Shown: piece after piece, positions 1 through 7,615 of the stretch | How positions within the stretch are numbered: the first letter of the stretch is position 1 | How the letters are laid out: each line of letters opens with the position of its first letter | Source of the DNA: Gemmatimonadota bacterium | Lineage (GTDB): Bacteria; Gemmatimonadota; Gemmatimonadetes; Longimicrobiales; RSA9 | Direction: 5' to 3' | NCBI GenBank assembly: GCA_019689775.1 | Contig: JADGGV010000166.1 | Span: 1 to 7,964 of the forward strand | Length of the DNA stretch: 7,964 nt | The notes under the pieces: generated by a model | Seen by the model: the letters and a program-made list of their open reading frames with translations, nothing else | Databases searched by the model: none | Told to the model about the DNA's origin: nothing | Program-made: the position numbers and the translations under genes

Positions 1-111
1 GTCGCCCTCCCGCTCCCCCTCCCGAACGGCCGGGGGCGGGAGCGCGAGCGAAGGCGGCGCTCAACCCCGAACGCCGGCGCGCTCCCGGCCGGCCCACCAT
101 CGGCTCGCCGT
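1..111. other. Downstream flank of csb2, no defensible gene
   Basis: This very GC-rich stretch follows the csb2 stop codon. A minus-strand frame beginning with ATG at 98-100 (MVGRPGARRR...) stays open to the window edge. It is only 33 codons, has no clear Shine-Dalgarno sequence, is composed of Gly, Arg, Ala and Pro, and does not resemble the start of a Cas4-Cas1 fusion or Cas2. Stop-free frames are expected by chance at this composition. An 8-base direct repeat (CCCGAACG at 21-28 and 66-73) is present, but nothing has the length or periodicity of a CRISPR repeat. Confidence 0.5.
11..44 (-). terminator. GC-rich hairpin after csb2, possible terminator
   Basis: Arms at 11-24 and 31-44 are complementary at 12 of 14 positions, around a 6-base loop (25-30). 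The hairpin begins about 65 bases past the csb2 stop, in a plausible place for the end of the operon. No T-tract follows on the minus strand, so it is not a classical intrinsic terminator. It could equally be a by-product of extreme GC content or part of a structured downstream element. Confidence 0.25.
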
Positions 112-1695
112 TCAGGATTCCGCGGCGAAGATGCCCAGCCCGTAGTGGCTCGCGTAGCCGAGGGCGATCGGTCCCGTGACCGGCTCGTCGAACACCAGCC
201 GTAGACCGAACGCGAGCGGAGCAGGTGGTTGGGGTTTTCCGGCGCGCCGCGTGTGCACGAAGCGCAGAAGGCCGCGACGCACGACCTCTTCGCGAGAGAG
301 AACGACGATCTCGCGCGGCTGCGGGAATCCCCGGCTCCGCAGCTCCGCCGCGACCTGCTCCTCCAGGGTGTGACCGCGCGCGCGCAGGTACCTCGGCGGC
401 ACGAACGGCGTGAGACTGACCCAGCGATCGGCCGTCGCGAGGCTCGCCACCGCCCGGCCGGATCGATGCCGCAGTTGCGACGCGAACTGTGCGAGCGACC
501 CCGATCCGGCCCACGTGACGATGATGTCGTTGTCCTCGCCCTTGGTCCATGTCCGCCGCACGCGCTGCAACGCCCGCTGTGCCAGCGAGTCGAGATGCAT
601 CGGGGCGTAAATCAGCATGTGATCGAGCCGCCCGTCCTCGTCGAGGTCGAGCGGGTGGTAGTGGGCATGCACGTGTGCTTCGCGAAGCGGCTGGCCGGTC
701 GCGGGGTCCCGCCCGGTCAGTGCGGCGCATTGCGGGGCCTCATCTCCGAGCATGCTCAGGAGCGACTCGTGCAATAGCTCGGCCTGTGGGAGGCAGCGCG
801 TGAAGGGCGGGAGCACCTGGCCGCGGCGCCGGTCGGACGCCAGCGCGAGTAGGACGGCCTCGACCGGTTCGGTGCCTCCACGCCGTCGCGCCGGCATCGG
901 CGCCCGCCGCTCGAGCGTGCCCGGGGGGCGCACGTACAGCACGCGACGGGCGCCCGGTGGTTGGTTCCAGCCCAGGCGATGGAGCTGACCGGTCTCCGTC
1001 AGGAGACAGGCGACGAGGTCGGCCGGATACGGCGCGGTCAATTTCTCGCGCTCCGCCGCCCTGATGGGGCGGCCTTTCTGCGCCTCCGCCCGCTCGACGG
1101 CGTGCCGGACGGCCTCGGCGCGCCACTGCGCGTAGACATCGGCGGGAACGGGGGCCAACAACGCGATCTGGTCGCCCCCACGATCGGGGAGGGCGGCGCC
1201 GGAATCGGGCGCCGGCACGCTCCAAGTCTCATCCGGCGCCGCGTCCGGAAGCAGACGGCCTTCGACCCAGCTCTCCGCGCGGCCGAGGTAGCCGAGCGCG
1301 CTCACCAAACTCGTGAGAACCTCGATCTGCGCCGCCGGGATGGCCACCGGGTAGTGGATGAGCAGCTCCTGCGACGGGTCGAGCCGCACGAACGCGTCGA
1401 TCACCTTCGTCGTCGTCTCGGACCTGCCGGCCGGCACCGGCATGAAGTGGCGGCTCTGCGCGACCGTGCCCGGAGGCAGCCGGTAGGCGGGCAGGGTACC
1501 GGCCAGGGAGGCTACGAGCGCCGCGGCCTCGTCCGGGACCGTCGTCCAGCCGAGCTTCGTGAACCCCGTCGCGAGGAGCGCTCGCAGCACGCGCCAGGGA
1601 CTCGGCGGCCACTCGACCACGCCCTCGTTCACATGGCTCCCCCACGGCGTCGCGTGGTAGCGCCCGCCCGGGAATCCCAGCGCGATGGTCGGCAT
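112..1695 (-). CDS. csb2: Type I-G Csb2, fused Cas5/Cas6-like crRNA-processing subunit
   Basis: A 527-residue protein of the GSU0054/Csb2 family, a cytoplasmic subunit of the type I-G effector. Family knowledge: Csb2 cuts pre-crRNA and remains bound to the crRNA 3' end, combining Cas5 and Cas6 roles. The N-terminus carries the hallmark segment GRYHATPWGSHVNEG (11-25) followed by EWPPSPWRVLRAL (28-40). A His cluster HVHAHYH (341-347) runs into DLDEDGRLDH (350-359), an Asp-rich stretch I associate with this family. The C-terminus ends GPIALGYASHYGLGIF (508-523), resembling the glycine-rich loop of RAMP-fold proteins. H517 or residues of the 341-347 cluster are candidates for the RNA-cleavage site (inference). 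The start at 1695 is chosen because the family motif begins within a dozen residues. It lies 12 bp after csb1 with only a weak GGACGG-type ribosome site, so coupling to csb1 translation is likely. The frame is intact and the length is normal. Confidence 0.96.
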   Translation of the reverse strand: MPTIALGFPGGRYHATPWGSHVNEGVVEWPPSPWRVLRALLATGFTKLGWTTVPDEAAALVASLAGTLPAYRLPPGTVAQSRHFMPVPAGRSETTTKVIDAFVRLDPSQELLIHYPVAIPAAQIEVLTSLVSALGYLGRAESWVEGRLLPDAAPDETWSVPAPDSGAALPDRGGDQIALLAPVPADVYAQWRAEAVRHAVERAEAQKGRPIRAAEREKLTAPYPADLVACLLTETGQLHRLGWNQPPGARRVLYVRPPGTLERRAPMPARRRGGTEPVEAVLLALASDRRRGQVLPPFTRCLPQAELLHESLLSMLGDEAPQCAALTGRDPATGQPLREAHVHAHYHPLDLDEDGRLDHMLIYAPMHLDSLAQRALQRVRRTWTKGEDNDIIVTWAGSGSLAQFASQLRHRSGRAVASLATADRWVSLTPFVPPRYLRARGHTLEEQVAAELRSRGFPQPREIVVLSREEVVRRGLLRFVHTRRAGKPQPPAPLAFGLRLVFDEPVTGPIALGYASHYGLGIFAAES

Positions 1696-1707
1696 CGTCG
1701 CCGTCCG

Positions 1708-2652
1708 TCACGCGACGTAGGAGACCGTCGTCACCGCGGCCATGCGGTCCCGGCAGTTCGCGATCGCCTCGCGCAGATCGGCCGTCAGCTCGGTCAGCTC
1801 CGGGAGAACGAAGCCCGCCGGTGCGTCCGCGCGGATCGGGCCGGGATCCCGGAGCGTCAGGTCGCACGCCGTACGGAGTCGGAGATCACCGTCGAGGAAT
1901 GCGCGAATCTTGTAGAGCGCGAGGAGGATCAGCAGTCGCTCGACGTCCGCGCCGAGGCCGTAGCCACGGATCTGCCCCAGATCGAGGTTGAAGTACGCCG
2001 TGATCTCCTCCGCCGTGTACTCCTCGCGGTGGAACGGCACGTTGCCGAAGCCTTTCGTGGTGTCGCCGGACGGATTCACGAGGTCGTTCTTGACACCGCC
2101 CGACGCGACGACCTGCGTGCGTTCGGCCTCGATGAAGGCCGACAGGGCCCGCGCGACGCGCAGCCGCCCGCCGGCCAGCTCCTTCTTCGCGAGGAATACA
2201 CCGTGGAGCAGCGTGTTGACGTCCAGCCGTAGCAGCGTCCGCGCAAGCGCGCGCCGATCGATCGGGCCTTCCGCGAGCGGGGCGACCGCGTCCTTCAGCG
2301 CCTCGAGGAACGTGCGGTCGCCGCTCTCGAGGATGTACGGGCTGTTGATCCGGTGGGCCTCCGTAATGGAGCTCGTGAGATAGGCTCTATCTCGCTCCAC
2401 GCGGATGTAGCTGAGGCCGCGAAGCGGCTCGCGCAGGTCGTTCTCCGCATCGTCCCAGCACACGCGCTCCAGCCGGTTCGCCATGCTCTGCGGACTCTCC
2501 ACGAGAAGACACGGCGTGTCGCCGACCTGATAGGTCGCGGCGCCGAGGTCCGGGAAGCCGGTCGGCTGGAACCGGTGCCCCTGGACCGGCCGGAGCGGGA
2601 CGCGGAGCAGCAGCCTGCGGGCATTCTCCAACGGCGTCAGATCGATCGTCAT
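1708..2652 (-). CDS. csb1: Type I-G Csb1, Cas7 backbone subunit
   Basis: A 314-residue protein of the GSU0053/Csb1 family, the Cas7 subunit that polymerises along the crRNA spacer; about seven copies are known in the characterised type I-G complex. Family motifs are present in order: RFQPTGFPDLGAA (27-39), VESPQSMANRLE (51-62), LDVNTLLHGVFLA (143-155), GGVKND (185-190), GNVPFHREEYTAEEITAYF (203-221) running on to NLDLGQIRGYGL (222-233), then LALYKIRAFL (244-253) and LRLRTACDL (257-265). The start ATG overlaps the csx17 stop as ATGA and has a strong purine-rich ribosome site 7 bases upstream, so both its position and its likely high expression are well supported. There is no sign of truncation. 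Function is inferred from the family; the identification itself is firm. Confidence 0.97.
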   Translation of the reverse strand: MTIDLTPLENARRLLLRVPLRPVQGHRFQPTGFPDLGAATYQVGDTPCLLVESPQSMANRLERVCWDDAENDLREPLRGLSYIRVERDRAYLTSSITEAHRINSPYILESGDRTFLEALKDAVAPLAEGPIDRRALARTLLRLDVNTLLHGVFLAKKELAGGRLRVARALSAFIEAERTQVVASGGVKNDLVNPSGDTTKGFGNVPFHREEYTAEEITAYFNLDLGQIRGYGLGADVERLLILLALYKIRAFLDGDLRLRTACDLTLRDPGPIRADAPAGFVLPELTELTADLREAIANCRDRMAAVTTVSYVA

Positions 2653-4883
2653 GGCGTCGCCTTCTCCTCTCGCGTGATGGAGGGGTCGTCGTGCTGCGGA
2701 TCGTCATCTTTCAAGGCCGGCCGGGTCAGGCGCTCGACGAGCGCCGCCGCATCGCCGGCGTGTAGCGCAAATGCGAGAGCGGCGGCCAGGCGGCGGGCGA
2801 GTGCGGCCGAGCCGACCGCCGCGCGCACGTGCGGCCGCAGGCCGGCGGCGCTGAGGCGCCGGTACGCCGCCACGGCGGCGCGCTGCACGTCGCCGGTGGC
2901 GAGGCGGGTGAAGACCGCCGGATCGAGCCCCACGTCCACGGCGCCTGTCGCCGGCGCGTCCGGCGATCCCGGGACCGTGACGGGTCCGGGCCAGAGCGCA
3001 AGCCGGAAGATGCCGTAGAGCGCGACCTCCCCCGCCTCGCCGGCCGGAGCCCGACGCCAGCCGGGGGGCAGCGCGAACCTGCGCCAGTCCAACGCCATGA
3101 GCGGGCGCGCCAGCCCCAGAACCGCCGCGTCGTCCACGTCGCCGGCGAGGAACGCGGCGATGTCCGCCACGCGCGCTTCGGTCCCGGGTACCGGAACCAG
3201 CGGTAGGTGTGGCAGACCCCGACGGCCAGCCTCCATGATGCGCCGCCCGACGAGCGCGATCGCGACCGCCTCGAGCGAGCCACCTTTACAGACGAGGTCC
3301 GCCGGCGCGGCGAGCGCATCCTCCTGGATCTCGAAGCGCTCACCCGTCCGGTCGAGCGGGAGGAAATGCCGCCGGACCGGGTCGACCAGGTCCGGCGCGT
3401 GGTCCTGGGGTGAGGGGCCGTGCTGGCCGGCCAGCGCGAGGGCGAGGCGCAGCTCGGCGCGCCCATCGTTGGCGGCGGCCAGCCATCGGGCGCTCAGCCG
3501 CGGCAGCGGCCTGAGCCTCTTTTCTGCGGTGAACCGCGGACTCGTCGCGAGCCCGGCCTCGGCGGCGCCCAGCGCGACGAGGAGGGTCTGCCAGCGGCGT
3601 GGGTCGTTCCCATCCCGACAGCATGCCAGCATGGCCTCCTCGCACGCGCGTGCCGCTCGCGCCACGGACGCGGGCGCACCCTTGGCATCGCCGGCGCGGC
3701 CGAGGCGCTCGACCCAACCCGCGACCTCGTCCAGCAGGTCCTGGTGCGGCTGCGCGCGCACAGGCCAACGCCCTAGCGGGACGGCGAGATTGGCCTGGCC
3801 GTTGCGCTCGATGAAACCGTACCGCTCGAAGGCTGTGATGCCCCGGGCGACGCCGAGGCGCGCGATCGCCCGGCCGAATTCCAGCGGGCCGGCGGAGGCG
3901 CGTCGGCCGAGCTGGCTACGGCCCTCGGCGATCATGCCGCGCAACTCGACGAGCGTCGCAGGTGCCTCCCAAATCGGCATCCACTGTTCGCCCCGGGTCT
4001 TGTCCGTTGCCGCGGTCGTGCCGCTCCCGGCGGCGGAGGCCCGCACCGCGAACGGCGCGGCAGCTTGCGGCAGGGCCTGGACCCTGGACTGACGGGATAC
4101 GCCGGAGATGAAGACCAGGGCGCCCTCGAGCATCAGAACGTAATCCCACGGATTGAGCGGAGCGGACCCGAAGAAGCCCGTCGATCCGTTGGCACCCCCG
4201 GTGATGCCAGGGAGGAACTGGCCCGGCGGTCCCCACGGGAGGCCCGGCTCCGGCTCGGAGAAGAGAGAGGCGCGCAGGAGGTCGCGAGCCTTCTCGCGCG
4301 CCGGCGCGAGAGGGTGGGCCGTATCCAGGAGGTCCACCAGCCGCTGCATGAAGTTGTTCGTGAAGTCGAGGCGACCATCGTTCCCGCCCGTTCCGAACAA
4401 CGCGGGGTAGGCGGGTTCCCCGTCGGCGTCCAGCACCACCGCAGCGTCGAGCCATTCGAGGAGAGGGCCGCGCCAACGCTGCCGCGCCGCGCGAAGCAGC
4501 GCACTCTTCGCCTCGTCCTTCGGACTTTCGTTCCTGCCGGCGGCCATCGCGGCGGCCGCTTCGACCGCCGCTCGGTACGGCGCGAGCCGAGGTGCGACGC
4601 TGTTCCGCAGCCCGTCGATGCCTCGCTTGTTGTCCTTGGGATAGAAGCCCGTTCCACCATTCCACGGCGCGACGAGCGGCGTGGGCGCGTACTCCTCGAG
4701 AAAGAAGCGCAGTAGCGCGTCGTGATCGAGGGCCGTAGCGAGATGGAAGGTGTCCGCCTTCCACCACCCGCGTGCCTGGGCATCCTTCTGCTCGGCCACG
4801 AGGCGGAGCACGCCGAGCCCCTTCAGGTAATGACCGAGCGGGGTCGGACTGCACCCTGTCAGAGCGTGCACGTGCACCGTCAT
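2649..4883 (-). CDS. csx17: Type I-G Csx17, large effector subunit (Cas8g)
   Basis: A 744-residue protein of the Csx17 family, the large subunit of type I-G Cascade. In the studied complex it spans the inner face of the curved Cas7 backbone and holds Cas3. Recognisable segments are the N-terminal HALTGCSPTPLGHYLKGLGV (6-25), PWNGGTGFYPKDN (73-85), GTGGNDGRLDFTNNFMQRL (164-182), NPWDYVLMLEGALVF (244-258) and FERYGFIERNGQANLAVPLG (352-371). The C-terminal ~130 residues are Ala/Arg-rich and predicted helical by eye. No enzymatic motif is expected or seen. The start ATG at 4883 overlaps the cas3 stop (ATGA) and is preceded by GAGGGGGG about 6 bases upstream. No separate small subunit (Cas11) gene accompanies it, which fits the subtype. 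Codon composition matches the neighbouring genes. Confidence 0.96.
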   Translation of the reverse strand: MTVHVHALTGCSPTPLGHYLKGLGVLRLVAEQKDAQARGWWKADTFHLATALDHDALLRFFLEEYAPTPLVAPWNGGTGFYPKDNKRGIDGLRNSVAPRLAPYRAAVEAAAAMAAGRNESPKDEAKSALLRAARQRWRGPLLEWLDAAVVLDADGEPAYPALFGTGGNDGRLDFTNNFMQRLVDLLDTAHPLAPAREKARDLLRASLFSEPEPGLPWGPPGQFLPGITGGANGSTGFFGSAPLNPWDYVLMLEGALVFISGVSRQSRVQALPQAAAPFAVRASAAGSGTTAATDKTRGEQWMPIWEAPATLVELRGMIAEGRSQLGRRASAGPLEFGRAIARLGVARGITAFERYGFIERNGQANLAVPLGRWPVRAQPHQDLLDEVAGWVERLGRAGDAKGAPASVARAARACEEAMLACCRDGNDPRRWQTLLVALGAAEAGLATSPRFTAEKRLRPLPRLSARWLAAANDGRAELRLALALAGQHGPSPQDHAPDLVDPVRRHFLPLDRTGERFEIQEDALAAPADLVCKGGSLEAVAIALVGRRIMEAGRRGLPHLPLVPVPGTEARVADIAAFLAGDVDDAAVLGLARPLMALDWRRFALPPGWRRAPAGEAGEVALYGIFRLALWPGPVTVPGSPDAPATGAVDVGLDPAVFTRLATGDVQRAAVAAYRRLSAAGLRPHVRAAVGSAALARRLAAALAFALHAGDAAALVERLTRPALKDDDPQHDDPSITREEKATP
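2660..2670 (-). promoter_or_regulatory. Strong ribosome binding site of csb1
   Basis: On the minus strand the bases AGAGGAGAAGG lie 7 bases before the csb1 ATG, inside the last codons of csx17 (which encode Glu-Glu-Lys). It is the best Shine-Dalgarno match in the operon, and with the ATGA overlap it fixes the start of csb1. Confidence 0.75.
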
Positions 4884-7615
4884 GCGGCACCCCCCTCGCC
4901 GAGGAGCAACGGATCCGGTGTTTCCAGCCGCGAGGCGCGCACATCGGCCGCGCGCAGCAACGCCTCGAGAAATGCCAGCGCGAAGGGGCCGTGCGCCTCG
5001 AGCAGGCTGTGGACGCGCTCGCTCCAGCTCGCGCCGAAGCGCGCCGAGAGACCGATCGCCGCCAGATCGAGGTGGAGCGTCAGCGCGGGGACGTCGGCGA
5101 GCGTTCCATCCCCGGCCACGAGGGAGATTGGAGGGAGCGTGTCCCCGTCGCGGAGGCCCAGCAGCGGCTGCCCGCTACCGGTGAACCGTCCATCGTGGAC
5201 CGGGAACGCCTGATCGTGCTCCGTGGCGTGCCAGTTGCCACGCGCCTTGCCGTGGTGCGAGCAGACCAGATAGGCGAGCAGATTGAAGCGGTGGGCACTG
5301 AGCGCGCGCAGCTCGTCGGCCAGCCTGGAGGCGACGGGCGCATCATCCGCCACCGGATCCGCCTCGACCACGCCTGCGTCGATGAGGGCGCGATGCGGCC
5401 CCAGCAACGCCTCATGGTCCGGATCCACCTGTCGGAGAAGCCCGAACAGCGCCAACGCCGAGGCGAGCTCGTGGCGGAACCCGCGGCGCGGCCCGGACGA
5501 GGGATCGCCGCAGTAGAGACGGTCGGGAGGTGCCCACGCCCCGGGCGGCGCTTTCGCCAGGTCCGGCCGCTGCGGCCGCCGTCCGCTCGGCGCATCGCCG
5601 ATCGAGCTGTTGAACGCCGGGTGAGCCTTCCCCCAGTCGTGCACTCTGCCGGCCAGCTCGAGGAGCGCGGCCGACTCGTCATCCAGCCCCAGCTCGAGCG
5701 CCAGTCGCCGAGCCTCGGCGCCCACCTCCCGTCCGTGGGTCGCGATGGTCTTCCACTGATCGCGCGCGCTTAGATCCTCGCGCGACTGCGCCCGGTCGGC
5801 CGCCGTGTCCGTCGCGGCCAGCGAGAATGCACCCGCGACCGGGATCGCCGGGTCGATCCTCCGCGGCCTGGCGCCGGTGAATCCGCGGCGTACGTCGTAC
5901 CCGCCGCACGCGGCGTCGACGAGAATCACCTGGCCAGGATAGCAGTCGTCAGCTCCCAACCGGCGCCAGGAGTCACCCGTATAGTCCCACACCCAGGCCG
6001 ACAGCCCCGACTTCAATCGACCATCCGCCAGGAGCCACTGGCGCGCCAGGTGAACCGGGACGGGACACAGGCCATCGCCGGTGGGCTCGAGGCGGGCGGG
6101 AGGCGTCGGCGCGGCGCCGTCGCCCCCGTCCCATTGTGCCCAGCACACGAGGACGTCCCGTTCCTCGCCGGTCCGGATGAAACGGCTGATGTCGAGGTCG
6201 GCGCCCGCCAGATCCGGGCTCGTGTCGAAGAGCTCGTCGCTCTCACGCCGCGTCAGGACGTGGAGCGGCTCGTACGGATAAAGCTCCTCGAGGCGCGCGC
6301 GATCGTTGCGCTCGAGCGAGGCTTCGAAGCGCTCCAGGGCCGCCGGACCGACATCCGCCAGCTCCGAGAGCGCTCTCGCGGCCGCGCTCAGCTCCACCTC
6401 GCTGTACGGCAGCGCATGCTTCCCGCGCGCGTCCCGATCAACGACGGTAATGGCTGCCGTGCCCCCATAGCGGGCGGCGCGTCCGAACCGTTGCACGAGG
6501 CTCGGCCACGGCGCGAGTTCCGTTACCAGTGCGGTGCCCGAGACGTCGACCCCGGCTTCCACGACCTGGGTTGCGACGATGATCCGGTCCGTCCGCGGGT
6601 CCTCGCACGCAGCCCTCGATAGGAACTCCCGCGACCAGGTGCGCCGCTCGAGCGGGCGGAAGCGGCCGTGTACCAGGCGGAGATCCGGGGGCTCGGCGGC
6701 CCCGGTGCGCAGCCGATCGAGCGCATCGTGGACCGCGATGGCGGTCTCGACGCGGTTGACGATGACGAGCGTCACCCTCCCCTGTCCATCTCCGCTCGAG
6801 CGGAGATGCGCATCCCAGGCGGCGCGCGCTAGCCGCGCGCAGTCCTTGTCCTCGGTGGCTGGGATGCGCACGGTCACGACCGGCTTCTCCACGTTCCACA
6901 GCGCCCCGGTCTGCTCTTCCGGCCGGATGCGGACCGCGCGGTCGCGGAGCGTCGGAAGCCACGCCGCGGAGTCCACGGTGTGCAGCCAATCCGCCTGGAG
7001 CGTCGCGCTCATCCACCAGGTGTGACACGGCCGGATCGCCGCCCGCGCATCCTCGCGCCGGAACGCCTGCAACTGGACGCTCGTCGCGAGTCCGACGTCC
7101 ATCAGTTGCACCTCGTCCATGACCCAGAGGCAGTCGTGGTTGAGCAGCGCGTACTCGATCGGCCAGCGCGCGCGGCCCGCGGCGTAACCGCGGTTCAGCG
7201 CGCGCGACAGGAGCATGTCCTGGGTGCCGACGAACACAGCTGGGCGTTCCGGCTCCAGATGCCACGGCTCTGCCTCGAGTCCGCCCATGAGCGCGTGCAC
7301 GCGTACCACGGGCGCGGCCTCGCCCGTCACGCCCCCCGCGGCGGATATCGCATCGAGGAGCCGGCGTGCGACGTCGACCGTTTGCTCTACGAGCACGCGC
7401 ATCGGCAGGCACCAGACGAGGCGGCGTGGCCAGGCGGGGTCCTGACGGACCAGACGGTGCCACGCCCACGCGGCGAGTACGCCCTCCGTTTTCCCCATCC
7501 CGGTCGGGATCCGAAGGAGGCGATCCTCACACTCGCTCTCCGCCGCCAGTCGGCGCTGCCAGTCATGTGGGCCGTCGTACCCGGTCACCGTCGCGAACCA
7601 CTGCGCGTAGTCCAT
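4880..7615 (-). CDS. cas3: Type I-G Cas3 helicase with C-terminal HD nuclease
   Basis: A 911-residue GSU0051-type Cas3, the ATP-dependent helicase-nuclease recruited by the effector to unwind and degrade target DNA. The N-terminal superfamily 2 helicase shows a WQ motif (19-20), Walker A IPTGMGKT (36-43), the motif II variant DEVQ (167-170), SAT (203-205), ATQVVEAGVDVS (348-359) and arginine-finger motif QRFGRAARYG (375-384). The HD phosphohydrolase domain is C-terminal: H627, HDWGK with H659/D660, H715 in RHELASA, and SHHGK with H787/H788, so the metal-binding residues are complete. C-terminal HD and the DEVQ box are typical of this subtype. Residues ~395-615 form a linker or accessory region without recognised motifs. 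The start at 7615 is preferred over an in-frame ATG 83 codons upstream because the family begins near WFATVTGYDGPHDWQRRLA, a GAGGA site precedes 7615, and the extension is low-complexity Arg/Ala. A perfect 22-bp palindrome lies within codons ~270-276. Confidence 0.97.
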   Translation of the reverse strand: MDYAQWFATVTGYDGPHDWQRRLAAESECEDRLLRIPTGMGKTEGVLAAWAWHRLVRQDPAWPRRLVWCLPMRVLVEQTVDVARRLLDAISAAGGVTGEAAPVVRVHALMGGLEAEPWHLEPERPAVFVGTQDMLLSRALNRGYAAGRARWPIEYALLNHDCLWVMDEVQLMDVGLATSVQLQAFRREDARAAIRPCHTWWMSATLQADWLHTVDSAAWLPTLRDRAVRIRPEEQTGALWNVEKPVVTVRIPATEDKDCARLARAAWDAHLRSSGDGQGRVTLVIVNRVETAIAVHDALDRLRTGAAEPPDLRLVHGRFRPLERRTWSREFLSRAACEDPRTDRIIVATQVVEAGVDVSGTALVTELAPWPSLVQRFGRAARYGGTAAITVVDRDARGKHALPYSEVELSAAARALSELADVGPAALERFEASLERNDRARLEELYPYEPLHVLTRRESDELFDTSPDLAGADLDISRFIRTGEERDVLVCWAQWDGGDGAAPTPPARLEPTGDGLCPVPVHLARQWLLADGRLKSGLSAWVWDYTGDSWRRLGADDCYPGQVILVDAACGGYDVRRGFTGARPRRIDPAIPVAGAFSLAATDTAADRAQSREDLSARDQWKTIATHGREVGAEARRLALELGLDDESAALLELAGRVHDWGKAHPAFNSSIGDAPSGRRPQRPDLAKAPPGAWAPPDRLYCGDPSSGPRRGFRHELASALALFGLLRQVDPDHEALLGPHRALIDAGVVEADPVADDAPVASRLADELRALSAHRFNLLAYLVCSHHGKARGNWHATEHDQAFPVHDGRFTGSGQPLLGLRDGDTLPPISLVAGDGTLADVPALTLHLDLAAIGLSARFGASWSERVHSLLEAHGPFALAFLEALLRAADVRASRLETPDPLLLGEGGAA
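4890..4897 (-). promoter_or_regulatory. Ribosome binding site of csx17
   Basis: GAGGGGGG on the minus strand, 6 bases before the csx17 ATG and within the 3' end of cas3. Together with the ATGA overlap it supports the chosen start. Confidence 0.55.
6787..6808. repeat. Perfect 22-bp palindrome inside cas3
   Basis: The left arm CATCTCCGCTC (6787-6797) is exactly the reverse complement of the right arm (6798-6808), centred on a CTCGAG hexamer. In the cas3 mRNA it could fold into a 9-bp stem with a UCGA loop. It codes for residues HLRSSGD, about 270-276, in the linker between the two RecA-like helicase lobes. Confidence 0.9.

Larger units (their letters stand above)
112..7615 (-). other. Type I-G (I-U) CRISPR-Cas interference operon
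   Basis: Four same-strand genes, cas3-csx17-csb1-csb2, are packed with two 4-bp ATGA overlaps and one 12-bp gap, so they almost certainly share one transcript and are translationally coupled. Gene content and order match the Geobacter sulfurreducens GSU0051-GSU0054 arrangement that defines this subtype. csx17, csb1 and csb2 are signature genes of it, so the assignment does not rest on Cas3 alone. Adaptation genes and a CRISPR array are not inside the window. All four frames are intact, which suggests an operational effector rather than a decayed locus. Confidence 0.96.

Noticed and set aside
21..77. Repeated CCCGAACG words as possible degenerate CRISPR repeats
   Set aside because: Only 8 bases match perfectly, the 45-bp spacing is too short for a repeat-spacer unit of this subtype, and there is no third copy.
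500..510. The whole cluster as a new, undescribed defence system
   Set aside because: All four genes match signature families of type I-G in the canonical order; nothing in gene content departs from the known subtype.
961..2232. 423-codon open frame on the plus strand opposite csb1 and csb2
   Set aside because: It lies antisense to two firmly identified genes, spans their junction, and is Arg-rich with no recognisable motif; long antisense frames are expected at ~70% GC.
4772..5773. 333-codon plus-strand open frame opposite cas3 and csx17
   Set aside because: It is antisense to the conserved HD domain and the csx17 start, is Arg/Ala/Gly-biased, and shows no family resemblance.
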